Below are positions 54,176 to 63,788 of a DNA stretch of 64,000 nt, piece after piece. Every line of letters starts with the position of its first letter. Position 1 is the stretch's first letter. The translations under genes were made by a program, and so were the position numbers. A model generated the notes under the pieces. The model ran no database searches, was not told where the DNA came from, and worked only from the letters and a program-made list of their open reading frames with translations. This DNA is from DASWJZ01 sp963720705 (GTDB taxonomy: Bacteria; Pseudomonadota; Alphaproteobacteria; Rhizobiales; Afifellaceae), in NCBI GenBank assembly GCA_963720705.1, contig CAVRGJ010000005.1, positions 248,001-312,000 of the forward strand. The letters are read 5' to 3'.

Positions 54176-55669
54176 ATGAGCGACTTCATTCTCGCCATCG
54201 ACCAGGGCACGACCTCAAGCCGCGCGATCGTTTTCGGCAGCGACCAGGCCATCGCCGGCTCGGCGCAGCGCGAGTTTCCGCAGCATTATCCCGCTTCCGG
54301 CTGGGTCGAGCACGACCCGGAGGATATCTGGCAGACGACGCTCGACACCGCGCGTGGCGCGCTTGCGGGCGCGCGTATCGACGCATCGAAGGTCGCGGCG
54401 ATCGGTATCACCAACCAGCGCGAGACGACGCTCGTCTGGGACCGCCGGACGGGGAAGCCGATCCATAACGCCATCGTCTGGCAGGACCGGCGCACCGCCG
54501 ACATCTGCGAACGCCTCCGCGCTGAAGGCGCGGAGAAGGAGGTCACGGAAAAGACCGGACTTGTGCTCGATCCTTATTTCTCCGGCACCAAGATCGCCTG
54601 GATGCTCGCACACGTGGAGGGCGCGCGCGCTGCCGCCGCTTCCGGGCATCTCGCCTTCGGCACGGTCGATACGTTCCTGCTCTCACGGCTGACCGGCGGG
54701 CGCGTGCACGCGACCGACGCCACCAATGCGTCGCGCACGCTTCTCTACGACATCCATAAAAACGACTGGGACGACGGGCTCCTGAAACTTCTCGGCGTGC
54801 CGCGCGCGATGCTGCCGGAGGTGAAGGACAGCGCCGACGATTTCGGTACGACGGAGCCGTCGCTTCTCGGCGCGGCCATTGCCATTCGCGGCGTCGCCGG
54901 CGATCAGCAGGCGGCGACCGTCGGCCAGGCCTGCTTCGAGCCGGGCATGGTCAAGTCCACCTACGGCACCGGCTGCTTCGCCGTTCTGAACACCGGCAGC
55001 GAGGCGGTCGCCTCGAAGAACAAGCTTCTGACCACGATCGCCTATCGGCTCGACGGGCGTACGACCTACGCGCTTGAGGGCTCGATCTTCATCGCCGGAG
55101 CAGCTGTGCAGTGGCTTCGCGACGGATTGAAGCTGATCGGGCATGCCAACGAATCGGGCCTGCTCGCGGCGGAGGCAGATCCGGCGCAGACGGTGATCCT
55201 GGTTCCTGCCTTCACCGGTCTCGGCGCGCCCTATTGGGACGCTGAGGCGCGCGGCGCGCTCTTCGGCCTGACGCGCGCGACGGGCCCGCGCGAGCTTGCC
55301 CATGCGGCGCTCGAAGCCGTCGCCTTCCAGACGCTCGATCTCGTCGACGCGATGCGGCGCGACTGGACGAAGGGCGCGGGCGAGACGGTGCTTCGCGTCG
55401 ACGGCGGCATGGTGGCGAGCGACTGGACGATGCAGCGCCTCGCCGACATTCTCGACGCGCCGGTCGACAGGCCGCACACGCTGGAGACGACGGCGCTCGG
55501 CGCCGCCTGGCTTGCAGGACGCGCCGCGGGGGTCTGGCCCGACACGGCGGAATTCGCCCGCGCCTGGAGGCGCGAGCGCCGCTTCACCCCGAAGATGGAT
55601 GCGGGGACGAGAGCCGCCCGAATCAAGGCTTGGCGGGGCGCGGTGAAGCGGACGCTTGGGCGCCTTTGA
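54176..55669 (+). CDS. glpK: Glycerol kinase
   Basis: This 497-residue FGGY-family kinase phosphorylates glycerol to glycerol 3-phosphate, the GlpD substrate. N-terminal phosphate motif: AIDQGTTSSRAIVF; glycerol site TNQRETTLVWDRRTGKP; AGDQQAATVGQACFEPG; VKSTYGTGCF; FTGLGAPYWD. Length and all motifs are standard. It closes the operon, giving a complete import and assimilation route. Confidence 0.94.
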   Translation: MSDFILAIDQGTTSSRAIVFGSDQAIAGSAQREFPQHYPASGWVEHDPEDIWQTTLDTARGALAGARIDASKVAAIGITNQRETTLVWDRRTGKPIHNAIVWQDRRTADICERLRAEGAEKEVTEKTGLVLDPYFSGTKIAWMLAHVEGARAAAASGHLAFGTVDTFLLSRLTGGRVHATDATNASRTLLYDIHKNDWDDGLLKLLGVPRAMLPEVKDSADDFGTTEPSLLGAAIAIRGVAGDQQAATVGQACFEPGMVKSTYGTGCFAVLNTGSEAVASKNKLLTTIAYRLDGRTTYALEGSIFIAGAAVQWLRDGLKLIGHANESGLLAAEADPAQTVILVPAFTGLGAPYWDAEARGALFGLTRATGPRELAHAALEAVAFQTLDLVDAMRRDWTKGAGETVLRVDGGMVASDWTMQRLADILDAPVDRPHTLETTALGAAWLAGRAAGVWPDTAEFARAWRRERRFTPKMDAGTRAARIKAWRGAVKRTLGRL

Positions 55670-55750
55670 GCGGACATTCCTGAGCGTGGCCGACGCCGGC
55701 TTTCATTTTGGATCGTGTGAGAGCAAGGTGGCGGCGTGGGAGGGCATCTC

Positions 55751-57145
55751 ATGCACACGGCCCGCGTCAAAATCACGATTCTATCCATCTTGCTGTTGCT
55801 GAACTCTCCGGCGGCGCTTGCTTCCGATCGTCCCTCCGAATCGCCGGTTGGGTCGGCAGCGCCCGTTTCGCTTCGTGCCGGCGAGTTGGATGAGCTCCTG
55901 CCTAACCTCTCCGATGCGGCCTTGCGCTATCTGAAGCCGATGCGACCAGACGCCATGCCGGAGCGTCAGGCGCCCAGCGTCTACCCGCTCCATTGGGCGG
56001 CGCTCACCGATCAGGCCGCCGTCGCCGGGCAGCTGATCGATCGCGGCACGCCGGTCGACGCGCGCGACGGGCAGGGGCGCACGCCGCTGATGGTCGCCGC
56101 CGCCTTCGACAGCGTTTCAGTCGCGAAGTTGCTGCTTTCGCGCGGCGCCGATCCGCTTGCGAGGGACACGGCGAACGGCAACACGCCGCTTGATTTCGCG
56201 GCGGCGGCGGGAAAGGTCGAAGTCGCGAAGCTGCTCCTGGTGCATGGCGTGAGCGTGCGCGCGCAGGCACCGCAAAGGGGCGAGACGCCGCTCCACTATG
56301 CGGCGCTCTACGGCCATCTGAAGATGATCAAGTTCCTGGTCGCTGAGGGCGCCGACATCAACGCGCCCGACAATACCGGGGTGCGGCCGCTGCAATATGC
56401 GCGGATGCGCAGACAATGGCTGGCGGTCGAAGCCCTGCTTGAGCTTGACGCCCGACCGGACGATCTGAACGATGCGGTGAATGCAGGCGACGTCGCGCGC
56501 ATTCAGGATCTCGTTGCGCATGGTGCCGACGTGAACGCGCCAAACTTGTTCGGCACGCCGCTGCATCTGGCGGCGGCGACCGGACAAACCTGGATTGCAT
56601 GGATGCTGATCGATGCCGGGGCCGATCTTGAGGCGGAAGGCGACCCGGGGCGGGCGCATCCGCTCCATCTGGCGGCACTCAGCAATCATCCGGCGACGGC
56701 GGCGCTCCTGATCGAACGCGGAGCCGACCTCGATGCCCGTAACGTTGAGGGGAGGACGCCGCTCAGCGTCGCCGCCGCCTACGGGAACGTCGCGGTCGCA
56801 GAGACCCTCCTTGCCGCCGGCTCCGATCCGCGAGCCCCTGACACCGTCTATCGCGACATGCCGATTCACTGGGCGGCGCAGTCTGGCAGCGTGGAAATGG
56901 TGGAGTTGCTGCTTTCCTTCGGCGTCGACATCAACGCCAGGAGCGGCCACGAGGGCGAACCTCCGCTGCACTACGCAATGTGCGCGGGAAACTCAGAGAT
57001 GGTGCAGTTTCTCGTCGACAATGGCGCCGACCCGAACATGCGCGACAACGCCGGTGTCACCGCGGTCCAGTACGCACTCGGTCACGACGTCGCCAAGTCG
57101 AGGGACGTGATTGCATTGCTGCGGCGGTTTGGTGCGCGCGACTGA
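55751..57145 (+). CDS. Secreted ankyrin-repeat protein
   Basis: The protein has a signal peptide (ILSILLLLNSPAALAS) followed by about twelve ankyrin repeats filling residues 75-464; typical repeat cores are TPLHYAALYGHLKMIKFLV and TPLSVAAAYGNVAVAETLL. One central repeat is degenerate (DDLNDAVNAGDVARIQDLV). The ATG at 55751 is preferred because GGGAGGG lies six bases upstream; a GTG at 55736 is possible. No other domain is visible. It probably binds proteins in the periplasm or outside the cell; partner unknown. Confidence 0.82.
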   Translation: MHTARVKITILSILLLLNSPAALASDRPSESPVGSAAPVSLRAGELDELLPNLSDAALRYLKPMRPDAMPERQAPSVYPLHWAALTDQAAVAGQLIDRGTPVDARDGQGRTPLMVAAAFDSVSVAKLLLSRGADPLARDTANGNTPLDFAAAAGKVEVAKLLLVHGVSVRAQAPQRGETPLHYAALYGHLKMIKFLVAEGADINAPDNTGVRPLQYARMRRQWLAVEALLELDARPDDLNDAVNAGDVARIQDLVAHGADVNAPNLFGTPLHLAAATGQTWIAWMLIDAGADLEAEGDPGRAHPLHLAALSNHPATAALLIERGADLDARNVEGRTPLSVAAAYGNVAVAETLLAAGSDPRAPDTVYRDMPIHWAAQSGSVEMVELLLSFGVDINARSGHEGEPPLHYAMCAGNSEMVQFLVDNGADPNMRDNAGVTAVQYALGHDVAKSRDVIALLRRFGARD

Positions 57146-57151
57146 CCGACG

Positions 57152-58043
57152 TCACTCGGAGGATTGGAGCAGCGGGGCGACGTCCTCGATCAGTCGGCGC
57201 TTGTCGTCGCCGGAGAGCGGCGTCAAGCGGCGGCATCAGCGCTTCGAAGGCCGGATCGTTCATCCGATGCGCGAGCACCGCCTTGACGCTCGCGATCAGC
57301 GGCTTGCGCGAGACGAGCGCGCGAATCTTTGCGGCCGTCGCAAGCGCCGCTTCGTCGCCTGCATGAAAAGCGCGGGCGCAATATTCGGCGTTGACGTTGG
57401 CGCTCGCCGAGATGCAGCCGGCGAATTCGCCGGCGCGCGCCCGCAAGAGTACCGCCTCGTTGCTCGGGAAGACACGAAGCGCCGGAACCGCGGTGACAAT
57501 TCCTTTTGCGTAATCGAGGTCGCCGGAAGAATCCTTCAGGCCGGCGATGCGACTGCCGAATTCGGCGAAGAGGCGCTCGACGAGGCGCGCGGTATAGGCG
57601 ACGCCGGACAGCGCCGGGAAATTGTAGAGGTAGAGATCGATCGGTTTCTCAGCCGTCGCATCGACCAGGCGAGCGAAGAATCTGAGCATGCCGTCGTCAT
57701 CGACACCCTTGTAGTAGAAGGGCGGGATGATCAGCGCGCCGGCGAAGCCAAGGACCGCGGCGTGCCTGGTGAGCGCGACGGCATCGGCGAGCGCGGCGGC
57801 GCCGGTGCCGACCATCATCCCCGACAGCGGCAAGGCGGCAGCGGCGGCGCTCATGAGCGCCATGCGCTGCGTGACGGTGAACGACGTCGCCTCGCCGGTC
57901 GTGCCGCAGATATTCAAGCCGTCGCAGCCCTGCTCGAGGAGTTTTCGGCAGAGCGCGACGAAGCGCTGAAGGTCCGGTTCGAAGTCCGCGGTGATCGGCG
58001 TCGCGGCCGCCGCGATTACGCCACGCAATCCGGAAGTCGGCAT
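57152..58043 (-). CDS. Dihydrodipicolinate synthase / N-acetylneuraminate lyase family protein, +1 frameshift near the C-terminus
   Basis: This is a TIM-barrel class I aldolase with CGTTGEATSF (pyruvate site), the catalytic Tyr in LYLYNFPALSG and the Schiff-base Lys in IAGLKDSSGD. Reading stays in frame to PPL, then an extra base at about 57224 throws it into a tail running over the ankyrin gene. Removing it gives LTPLSGDDKRRLIEDVAPLL and a stop at 57152, 296 residues, the family norm. Twelve bases separate it from ispA on the same strand. Substrate is not predictable; it is probably a 2-keto-3-deoxy acid aldolase and not the housekeeping DapA. Confidence 0.8.
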
Positions 58044-58054
58044 GCGTCAGAACT

Positions 58055-58987
58055 TCAGTTCTTACGCTCGGCGACGAAGTGCGCGGCGCGGCGAAGCACG
58101 TCGGCGCGCGCGTCGAAACGGGCAAGCGCCTTCTCGGCTTCCGCTACGAGTCCGGCGAGGCGCTTGCGCGCGGCCTCGACGCCCCAAAGACCGACAAGCG
58201 TCGCCTTGCCTTTCTCCGAATCCTTGCCTGTCGCCTTGCCGAGCGTGGTCGCATCGGATTCGACGTCGAGAAGGTCGTCTGCGATCTGGAACGCTTGGCC
58301 GAGCATGTGGCCATAGGCGCGAAGCGCATCGCGGCCTTGTCTGTCGGCGCGCCCGACGATGGCGCCCATCTCTGCTGACGCGGTAAGCAGCGCGCCGGTC
58401 TTCATCGCCTGCAGGCGGAGAATATCGGTCTCGCCGAGGGCGAGCGGATTGCCGTCCGGCGCGAAGCGGCCTTCGGCCTCAAGGTCGAGCATCTGGCCGC
58501 CGGCCATGCCGCCGATACCGGAGGCGCGCGCCAGCGCGGAGACGAGCGCGACGCGGATCGCCGGGTCGGGATCGGTCTGCTCGTCTGCGAGCACATCGAA
58601 GGCAAGCGTCAAAAGCGAATCTCCGACGAGGATCGCCGTCGCGTCGTCATAGGCACGGTGCGTGGTGGGCCGGCCGCGGCGGAGATCGTCGTCGTCCATC
58701 GCCGGCAGGTCGTCGTGCACCAGGCTGTAGCAATGGATCAGCTCGACCGAAGCGGCGGCGCGCAGCACGCCCGGCCCCTCGGCTCCGAAAAGGCGTGCCG
58801 CCTCGACCGCCAGGAACGGACGCAGCCTTTTACCGCCGGCAAGCGTCGCGTAGCGCATGGCCTCGATAAGCCGGTCCGGTCGCGCGAGCTCGCCCGGAAT
58901 TGGCGCCGTCGCGAGAAGCTCCGCCAGGGTCTCCTCCACGGCGCTCCCGGCGAAGGCCAGGCGACTTTCGAATACTGCGTCGTTCAA
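58055..58987 (-). CDS. ispA: Polyprenyl synthetase, farnesyl/geranyl diphosphate synthase (IspA-type)
   Basis: This 310-residue trans-prenyltransferase has the first aspartate-rich motif DDLPAMDDDDLRRGRP, the second DDLLD in FQIADDLLDVESD, GGKRLRP for isopentenyl diphosphate binding, and TGALLTASAEMG. It makes C15 (or C10) diphosphates for quinones, hopanoids and undecaprenol. Divergent from hpnN, and in the same neighbourhood as hpnA and ispH, it fits an isoprenoid/hopanoid supply role. Confidence 0.88.
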   Translation of the reverse strand: MNDAVFESRLAFAGSAVEETLAELLATAPIPGELARPDRLIEAMRYATLAGGKRLRPFLAVEAARLFGAEGPGVLRAAASVELIHCYSLVHDDLPAMDDDDLRRGRPTTHRAYDDATAILVGDSLLTLAFDVLADEQTDPDPAIRVALVSALARASGIGGMAGGQMLDLEAEGRFAPDGNPLALGETDILRLQAMKTGALLTASAEMGAIVGRADRQGRDALRAYGHMLGQAFQIADDLLDVESDATTLGKATGKDSEKGKATLVGLWGVEAARKRLAGLVAEAEKALARFDARADVLRRAAHFVAERKN

Positions 58988-59148
58988 AATCGTGCCCCCA
59001 AACCAAACAATGCGCGGCCAAAATGGCTTGCGGCAACCCTCTGCCTGGCCTTAACAAGCGTCCTGCTGCCGATTTCGGCCGTCCGACGGCCCTGCTTGCA
59101 GTTCAAGGCGCACGCTAGATAGCCGATCAGGTCGGAGCAAATCCCCGA

Positions 59149-61803
59149 ATGTCAAGAATGGGCGAATTCTTCACCAGGGCATGCGTGGGCATGGCCACGC
59201 GCTGGCCGTGGATGGTGCTCGGCGTCGCCCTCGTCTTGACTGCACTCGCCGGCTTTGCCGCAACGCGGCTCACCATCAATACCAGCACGCGGGAGATTCT
59301 CTCCGCCGAGCTGCCGTTCCGGAAAGCTGACGACGCCTACGAGAAGGCCTTTCCGCGGGATGAGGCCGCTGTCGTCGTCATCGATGCCCAGACTCCGGCG
59401 GGCGCAGACGCTGCGGCGCGCGATCTGGCGGCGCGTCTTTCGCAACAAACGGATTTGATCGAATCGGTCGCGCTTCCCGCCAACTCTCCCTATTTCCAGC
59501 ATTACGGCTTGATGTTTCTCGATCCCGATCAGATTCGTGCGATCGGCGAAGAGATCCGTCCGGCGCGGCACCTGATGACGAGCCTCGGCGATGATCCGAG
59601 CATGCGCGGGATCGCGCGCCTTGTCGGGCTGGCCGCGGATGGAGTTGCGGAAAGCGCGGTGCCGCCGTCGCTCGCCCAGCTTCTGACGCAGCTCGCGGCG
59701 ACGGTGCGCGATGCAGCCGCGGGCAAGCCGGCGGAGATGCAGTGGAGCGAGCTTTTTCGCGTCGGCGCCGATCGCGGCGGAACGCGTCAGATTCTCGAGC
59801 TGACGCCGGTCCTCAACGACAGCTCCATTAACCGGGCTGGTCCGGCGATCGATGCCATCCATGCGGCGATCGGCGAAACGCGCGCAGCGCATCCCGATGC
59901 GCGCTTCCGGGTCACCGGCGAGCCGGTGCTCCGACAGCAGGAGCTGAACGACGCCTTCTCAAGCGCGCTCTATGCGAGCGGCCTGTCGCTCATCCTCGTC
60001 TCCGCGATCCTTACGATCGGCATCCGCTCGGGCCGCACGATCGCCGCGCTACTCATCGCGCTTCTCATGGGCGCGGTGTGGACGACGGGGCTCGCTTCCG
60101 TCTCCGTTGGCCGCCTGAACTTGATCTCGGTCGCGTTCATGGTGCTGTTCTTCGGTCTCGGCATCGATTTCGGCACGCATCTCAGTTTGCGCTATCTCGA
60201 AGCGGCGCGAAGAGGCGCCTCGTTCGAGGCGGCACTCAGGACGGCCGTGAAGGGGGAGGGGTTGAGCATCGGGCTGAGCGCGCTGTGCGCGGCGCTCGCA
60301 TTCCTCTCCTTTGTGCCGACGAGCTATGTCGGGCTCGCCGAGTTCGGGATCATCTCCGCCTTCGGCATGCTCGTCGCCTTCGTCATTACCTTCACCGTTC
60401 TGCCGGCGCTTCTTTCCGTGATGCGGGCGCAGCCGTCCGCGCGCGCGGTGCAGCACATCGGCGTCGCGTGGCTGGTCAACCGGCACTACCGCCTCATCCT
60501 CGTCGTCGCCGGCATCGCGACGGTCGCCGCGGCGGTGATTGCGCCGCATGCGAGGATCGATACGAATCCGCTGAACCTGCAGAACCAGCGCACCGAAGCC
60601 GTGCAGACCTACCGCGACCTCGCCACAGACCCCGAGACGTCGCCCTATGCGCTGAACGTGCTTGCACCTGACACCAAGGCCGCCGGCGACCTGGCCAAGC
60701 GGCTTTCGAATCTGCCGGACGTTGCCGGCGTCCGCTGGATCGGCAACTTCGTGCCGAGCGATCAGGACGCCAAGCTCGCCGCGCTTGCCGCCGTGCGCGA
60801 GCGGCTCGGCGAGAGTTTCTTCGCGCCGCGCGAGGCCAAACCTGCGCCGACCGATGCGGAGCTGCAGGATGCCTTCGCGAAGATGAAGGCGAGCGCCGAT
60901 CGGATCGCGGAAACGCCGCCGGACAATCCGATCGATCCCTCGATCCCGCCCGCCGGGCGCGAACTCGCCGACGCGCTGTCGAGCTTCGCGGCGGCGCGTG
61001 GCGGCGGCACAAGCGCACTGAACGAGCTCGGCGACGCGTTGACCCGCGAGATGCCGCCGATTGCCGCCGATCTCAGGGAGAAGCTTTCCGTCGACAAGCC
61101 CGTTACCATCGCCGACATCCCTGCCGACATTCGCGAGGACTGGGTGTCGGCGGACGGACAGTTCAGGCTCCGCGTCCTTCCGAAGGATGAGCTCGCTGCG
61201 GCGGCAGACATGAAGCGGTTCTCCGAAGAGGTGGAAAGGGTCGCCCCGGCGGCGTCGGGTCCGCCCGCGAGCATCGCCGGAGCGGGGCAGGCGATCCTTC
61301 TCTCCTTCGCCGAGGCTATCGCCTATACGGTGGTCGCCATCGTCTTCGTCGTCGCCCTTATCAGGCGGCGGTTTTCCGACGTTCTCCTGGTGCTCTTGCC
61401 GCTCGCCGTGGCGTCGTTGTGGATCGTCGCCGGGTCGGCGTTGCTCAACCTCCCGTTCAATTTTGCCAACGTCATCGTCATCCCGCTTCTCATCGGACTC
61501 GGCGTGGCGAGCAGCATCCACATGGTGAGCCGCGCCCGCGAGGTCGAGCGTGAGATGGTGTCCAAGGACGGCGAAGGCGAAGTCCTCGACACGTCGACGC
61601 CGGTGGCCGTTCTGATAACGCAGCTCAACACCGTCGCCGCCTTCGCCACGCTTGCGCTTGCCAAGCACGAGGGCCTTTTCAGCATGGGCGTCCTGCTCGG
61701 CCTCGCGATTCTGTTCGTGCTGATCGTCTCGTTGATCGTGCTGCCTTCCTTTATGATCGCGATCGGGATTGGCGTTCCGCCCGCCACGCGAAAGGCCGGG
61801 TGA
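59149..61803 (+). CDS. hpnN: Hopanoid transporter HpnN (MMPL/RND family)
   Basis: This 884-residue inner-membrane RND exporter has two repeats of one helix, a large periplasmic loop, then five helices. The central motif FMVLFFGLGIDFGTHLSLRY carries the Asp/Gly proton-relay region of MMPL proteins; the second half ends with PLLIGLGVASSIHMVSRA. HpnN moves hopanoids to the outer membrane. A second ATG at 59158 is possible. It overlaps no gene upstream but abuts hpnA (stop 61803, start 61804). Confidence 0.88.
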   Translation: MSRMGEFFTRACVGMATRWPWMVLGVALVLTALAGFAATRLTINTSTREILSAELPFRKADDAYEKAFPRDEAAVVVIDAQTPAGADAAARDLAARLSQQTDLIESVALPANSPYFQHYGLMFLDPDQIRAIGEEIRPARHLMTSLGDDPSMRGIARLVGLAADGVAESAVPPSLAQLLTQLAATVRDAAAGKPAEMQWSELFRVGADRGGTRQILELTPVLNDSSINRAGPAIDAIHAAIGETRAAHPDARFRVTGEPVLRQQELNDAFSSALYASGLSLILVSAILTIGIRSGRTIAALLIALLMGAVWTTGLASVSVGRLNLISVAFMVLFFGLGIDFGTHLSLRYLEAARRGASFEAALRTAVKGEGLSIGLSALCAALAFLSFVPTSYVGLAEFGIISAFGMLVAFVITFTVLPALLSVMRAQPSARAVQHIGVAWLVNRHYRLILVVAGIATVAAAVIAPHARIDTNPLNLQNQRTEAVQTYRDLATDPETSPYALNVLAPDTKAAGDLAKRLSNLPDVAGVRWIGNFVPSDQDAKLAALAAVRERLGESFFAPREAKPAPTDAELQDAFAKMKASADRIAETPPDNPIDPSIPPAGRELADALSSFAAARGGGTSALNELGDALTREMPPIAADLREKLSVDKPVTIADIPADIREDWVSADGQFRLRVLPKDELAAAADMKRFSEEVERVAPAASGPPASIAGAGQAILLSFAEAIAYTVVAIVFVVALIRRRFSDVLLVLLPLAVASLWIVAGSALLNLPFNFANVIVIPLLIGLGVASSIHMVSRAREVEREMVSKDGEGEVLDTSTPVAVLITQLNTVAAFATLALAKHEGLFSMGVLLGLAILFVLIVSLIVLPSFMIAIGIGVPPATRKAG

Positions 61804-62787
61804 ATGGCGAGCGTCCTCGTCACCGGCGGCTGCGGCTTCATCGGCAGGCATCTCGTCGTGGCGTTGACGAAGCGCGGCGACAAGGTGCGCGTGCTCGATA
61901 TTGCCGAAGGTCAGGTTCCCGGGGTCGAATACGTGCGCGGCTCGGTCGATCACCGCGCCACCGCCGAAGCGGCGCTCGATGGCATAGACTGCCTCTATCA
62001 CCTCGCCGGGATCGCGCATCTCTGGCAGCGCGACAAGGACGACTTCGATCGAGTCAACCGAGGCGGGACGGAGGTCGTGCTCCAGGCCGCGGCTGCGAGA
62101 CGGACGGCGCGCGTCGTGCACTGCTCAACGGAATCGATCCTCCTTCCGAAGCGAAGGAACGGTCCGCCGGTTGATGAATCCGCGCCGCCGGCGCTTGACG
62201 AGATGCCTGGACCCTATACGCGCTCGAAGCATCTTGGCGAGCAGGCGGCGCTTCAGTCGGCGCGGCGCGGAATGGACGTCGTGGTCGTCAATCCCACCGT
62301 CCCCGTCGGCAACGGCAATTCGAACATGACGCCGCCGACGGCAATGCTCGCGCTCTTTCTTTCGGGCGGCTCGCCATTCTTCATGAATTGCGTCCTCAAT
62401 CTCGCCGATGTCCGCGACATTGCCGACGGGATCGTTAAGGCAGCGGAGAAGGGCCGCGCGGGCGAGCGTTACATTCTCGGCGGCGAGAACTGCGCGATGC
62501 GGGATCTTCTGCCCGAACTTGAGCGCAAGTCGGGCCGCCGCATGCCACGCCGCGCCGTCCCCGGCGCGCTGGCGCTTGCGACCGGCTTCGTTGCCGGCTT
62601 CATCGCCGACCAGGTGACCCGCACGCCGCCGGTCGTGACCAGCGAAGCCGTGCGGATCGCGCTTCGCTCGGCGCCCTTCGACAGCACGAAGGCGCGCCGC
62701 GAGCTCGGCTACGAGCCGCGCCCGATCGATCAGGCCTTGACGGAAGTCGTCGAGGCGTTCAAGCGAAATGCCCTAAGGGGCGCCTAG
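61804..62787 (+). CDS. hpnA: Hopanoid-associated NAD-dependent epimerase/dehydratase HpnA
   Basis: This 327-residue extended SDR has GGCGFIGRHLV (NAD binding), YHLAGIAHLW, catalytic YTRSK and NPTVPVGNGNSNMTPPT. It matches the hopanoid-associated sugar epimerase HpnA. It starts immediately after the hpnN stop, so the two are co-translated. Its substrate is unknown but is thought to concern hopanoid head-group modification. Confidence 0.85.
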   Translation: MASVLVTGGCGFIGRHLVVALTKRGDKVRVLDIAEGQVPGVEYVRGSVDHRATAEAALDGIDCLYHLAGIAHLWQRDKDDFDRVNRGGTEVVLQAAAARRTARVVHCSTESILLPKRRNGPPVDESAPPALDEMPGPYTRSKHLGEQAALQSARRGMDVVVVNPTVPVGNGNSNMTPPTAMLALFLSGGSPFFMNCVLNLADVRDIADGIVKAAEKGRAGERYILGGENCAMRDLLPELERKSGRRMPRRAVPGALALATGFVAGFIADQVTRTPPVVTSEAVRIALRSAPFDSTKARRELGYEPRPIDQALTEVVEAFKRNALRGA

Positions 62788-62864
62788 GCAGGAAACGTCT
62801 GCGTTTTGACAAAATACCGTGGTCGAATTGCCGGTTGTCGGCGGGTACGGGCCAGGCGGAACGA

Positions 62865-63575
62865 ATGAAGATCGCGGCGCTTCTCATCCCGATGTTGGCT
62901 TTCGCCGCGCCCGCAATAGCGCAGGTCACGCCCGGCATCGAATTCCTGCCCGTTCCGGAAAATCCGCCGGACTACCTCTTCGCGCCGGCGCCGCTCGCGG
63001 GAACGATGCTGCGGCCGTTCGCCAGTCCGACGCCGGCTACCGGAGCGGACGTCTTGCCGGAGCCCGGGCCCGCTCCGGTCGCAGTCGCCCGCACCCTGCC
63101 GGAGAACACGGCACCACCCGCGCCGGCCGCTCCAGCGGGGTCGGTGAGCGCGAACGCCGAGCAGCCGCCGGTCGAAGCCGCACCCGCCGAGCCCAGTCCT
63201 CCTCCCGCCCCGACAGAGGGAACGGTCACCGTCATCGTGGAAAACGTCGAATCTGACAGCGGCACCGTCAAAGTTGCCGTGTGCGACAAGGGCTTAAGCC
63301 GCGAGGGGTGCCCCTATTCCCACGATATCCCGGCCGCTAAGGGCTTCGTGGAGACGGAGTTCGATAACATCCCGCCCGGGACCTACGCGGTCGTCGGTTA
63401 CCATGACGTCAACGGCAACAATCAATTCGACAAGCTCTTCGGGATGCCGCGCGAGCCGTATGCCTTGAGCAGTAAGGCCGGAGAGATGCTCGTGCCGACC
63501 TTCGCCGATGCGGCCCTCCATATCGGCGCCGGCCAGAACGCCGTCATCATCCGCTTGCGGCGTCTCGGCGGCTGA
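62865..63575 (+). CDS. Secreted DUF2141 domain protein with Pro/Ala-rich linker
   Basis: This 236-residue protein has a signal peptide (ALLIPMLAFAAPAIAQ), a Pro/Ala-rich low-complexity segment from about residue 40 to 125, then a DUF2141 domain: GTVKVAVCDKGLSREG, FDNIPPGTYAVVGYHDVNGN, NQFDKLFGMPREPYAL. The domain has a beta-sandwich, transthyretin-like look. The function is unknown. It lies 77 bases after hpnA and before ispH. Confidence 0.8.
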   Translation: MKIAALLIPMLAFAAPAIAQVTPGIEFLPVPENPPDYLFAPAPLAGTMLRPFASPTPATGADVLPEPGPAPVAVARTLPENTAPPAPAAPAGSVSANAEQPPVEAAPAEPSPPPAPTEGTVTVIVENVESDSGTVKVAVCDKGLSREGCPYSHDIPAAKGFVETEFDNIPPGTYAVVGYHDVNGNNQFDKLFGMPREPYALSSKAGEMLVPTFADAALHIGAGQNAVIIRLRRLGG

Positions 63576-63788
63576 TTTGCCGGCCGCAAAAAGCGCGGTT
63601 TCTTACAGAGCTTTGCGAGGCTGACGACGCGGCAAGGAGCGGCCGTCGGAACACGGTTCCGGCCGGGTGTAATATTACGGCAACCCTCTGAAACTTCTTA
63701 TCGATCAGCTACTTCCGCAACTCGACCTCGGCGCCGCCTCATGGCATAGGTGCGCGGTCGAGGAGGCTGGTTCCGGGTAGGGGCGACT
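63576..63788. other. 213-bp gap before ispH
   Basis: A short GC stem (CCGC...GCGG, about 63584-63598) followed by TTTCTT lies just after the DUF2141 gene and could be a weak terminator. The AT-rich stretch GTAATATTAC (63668-63677), rare in this GC-rich sequence, may belong to the ispH promoter, though no good -35 partner was found. Confidence 0.35.

Noticed and set aside
57057..57151. C-terminal extension of the DapA-like protein over the ankyrin gene
   Set aside because: It exists only because of the extra base near 57224. The other frame gives the family C-terminus and a stop at 57152.
62788..62820. Terminator after hpnA (GCAG...CTGC followed by GTTTTG)
   Set aside because: The stem is only four bases and the loop is loose; not strong enough to call.
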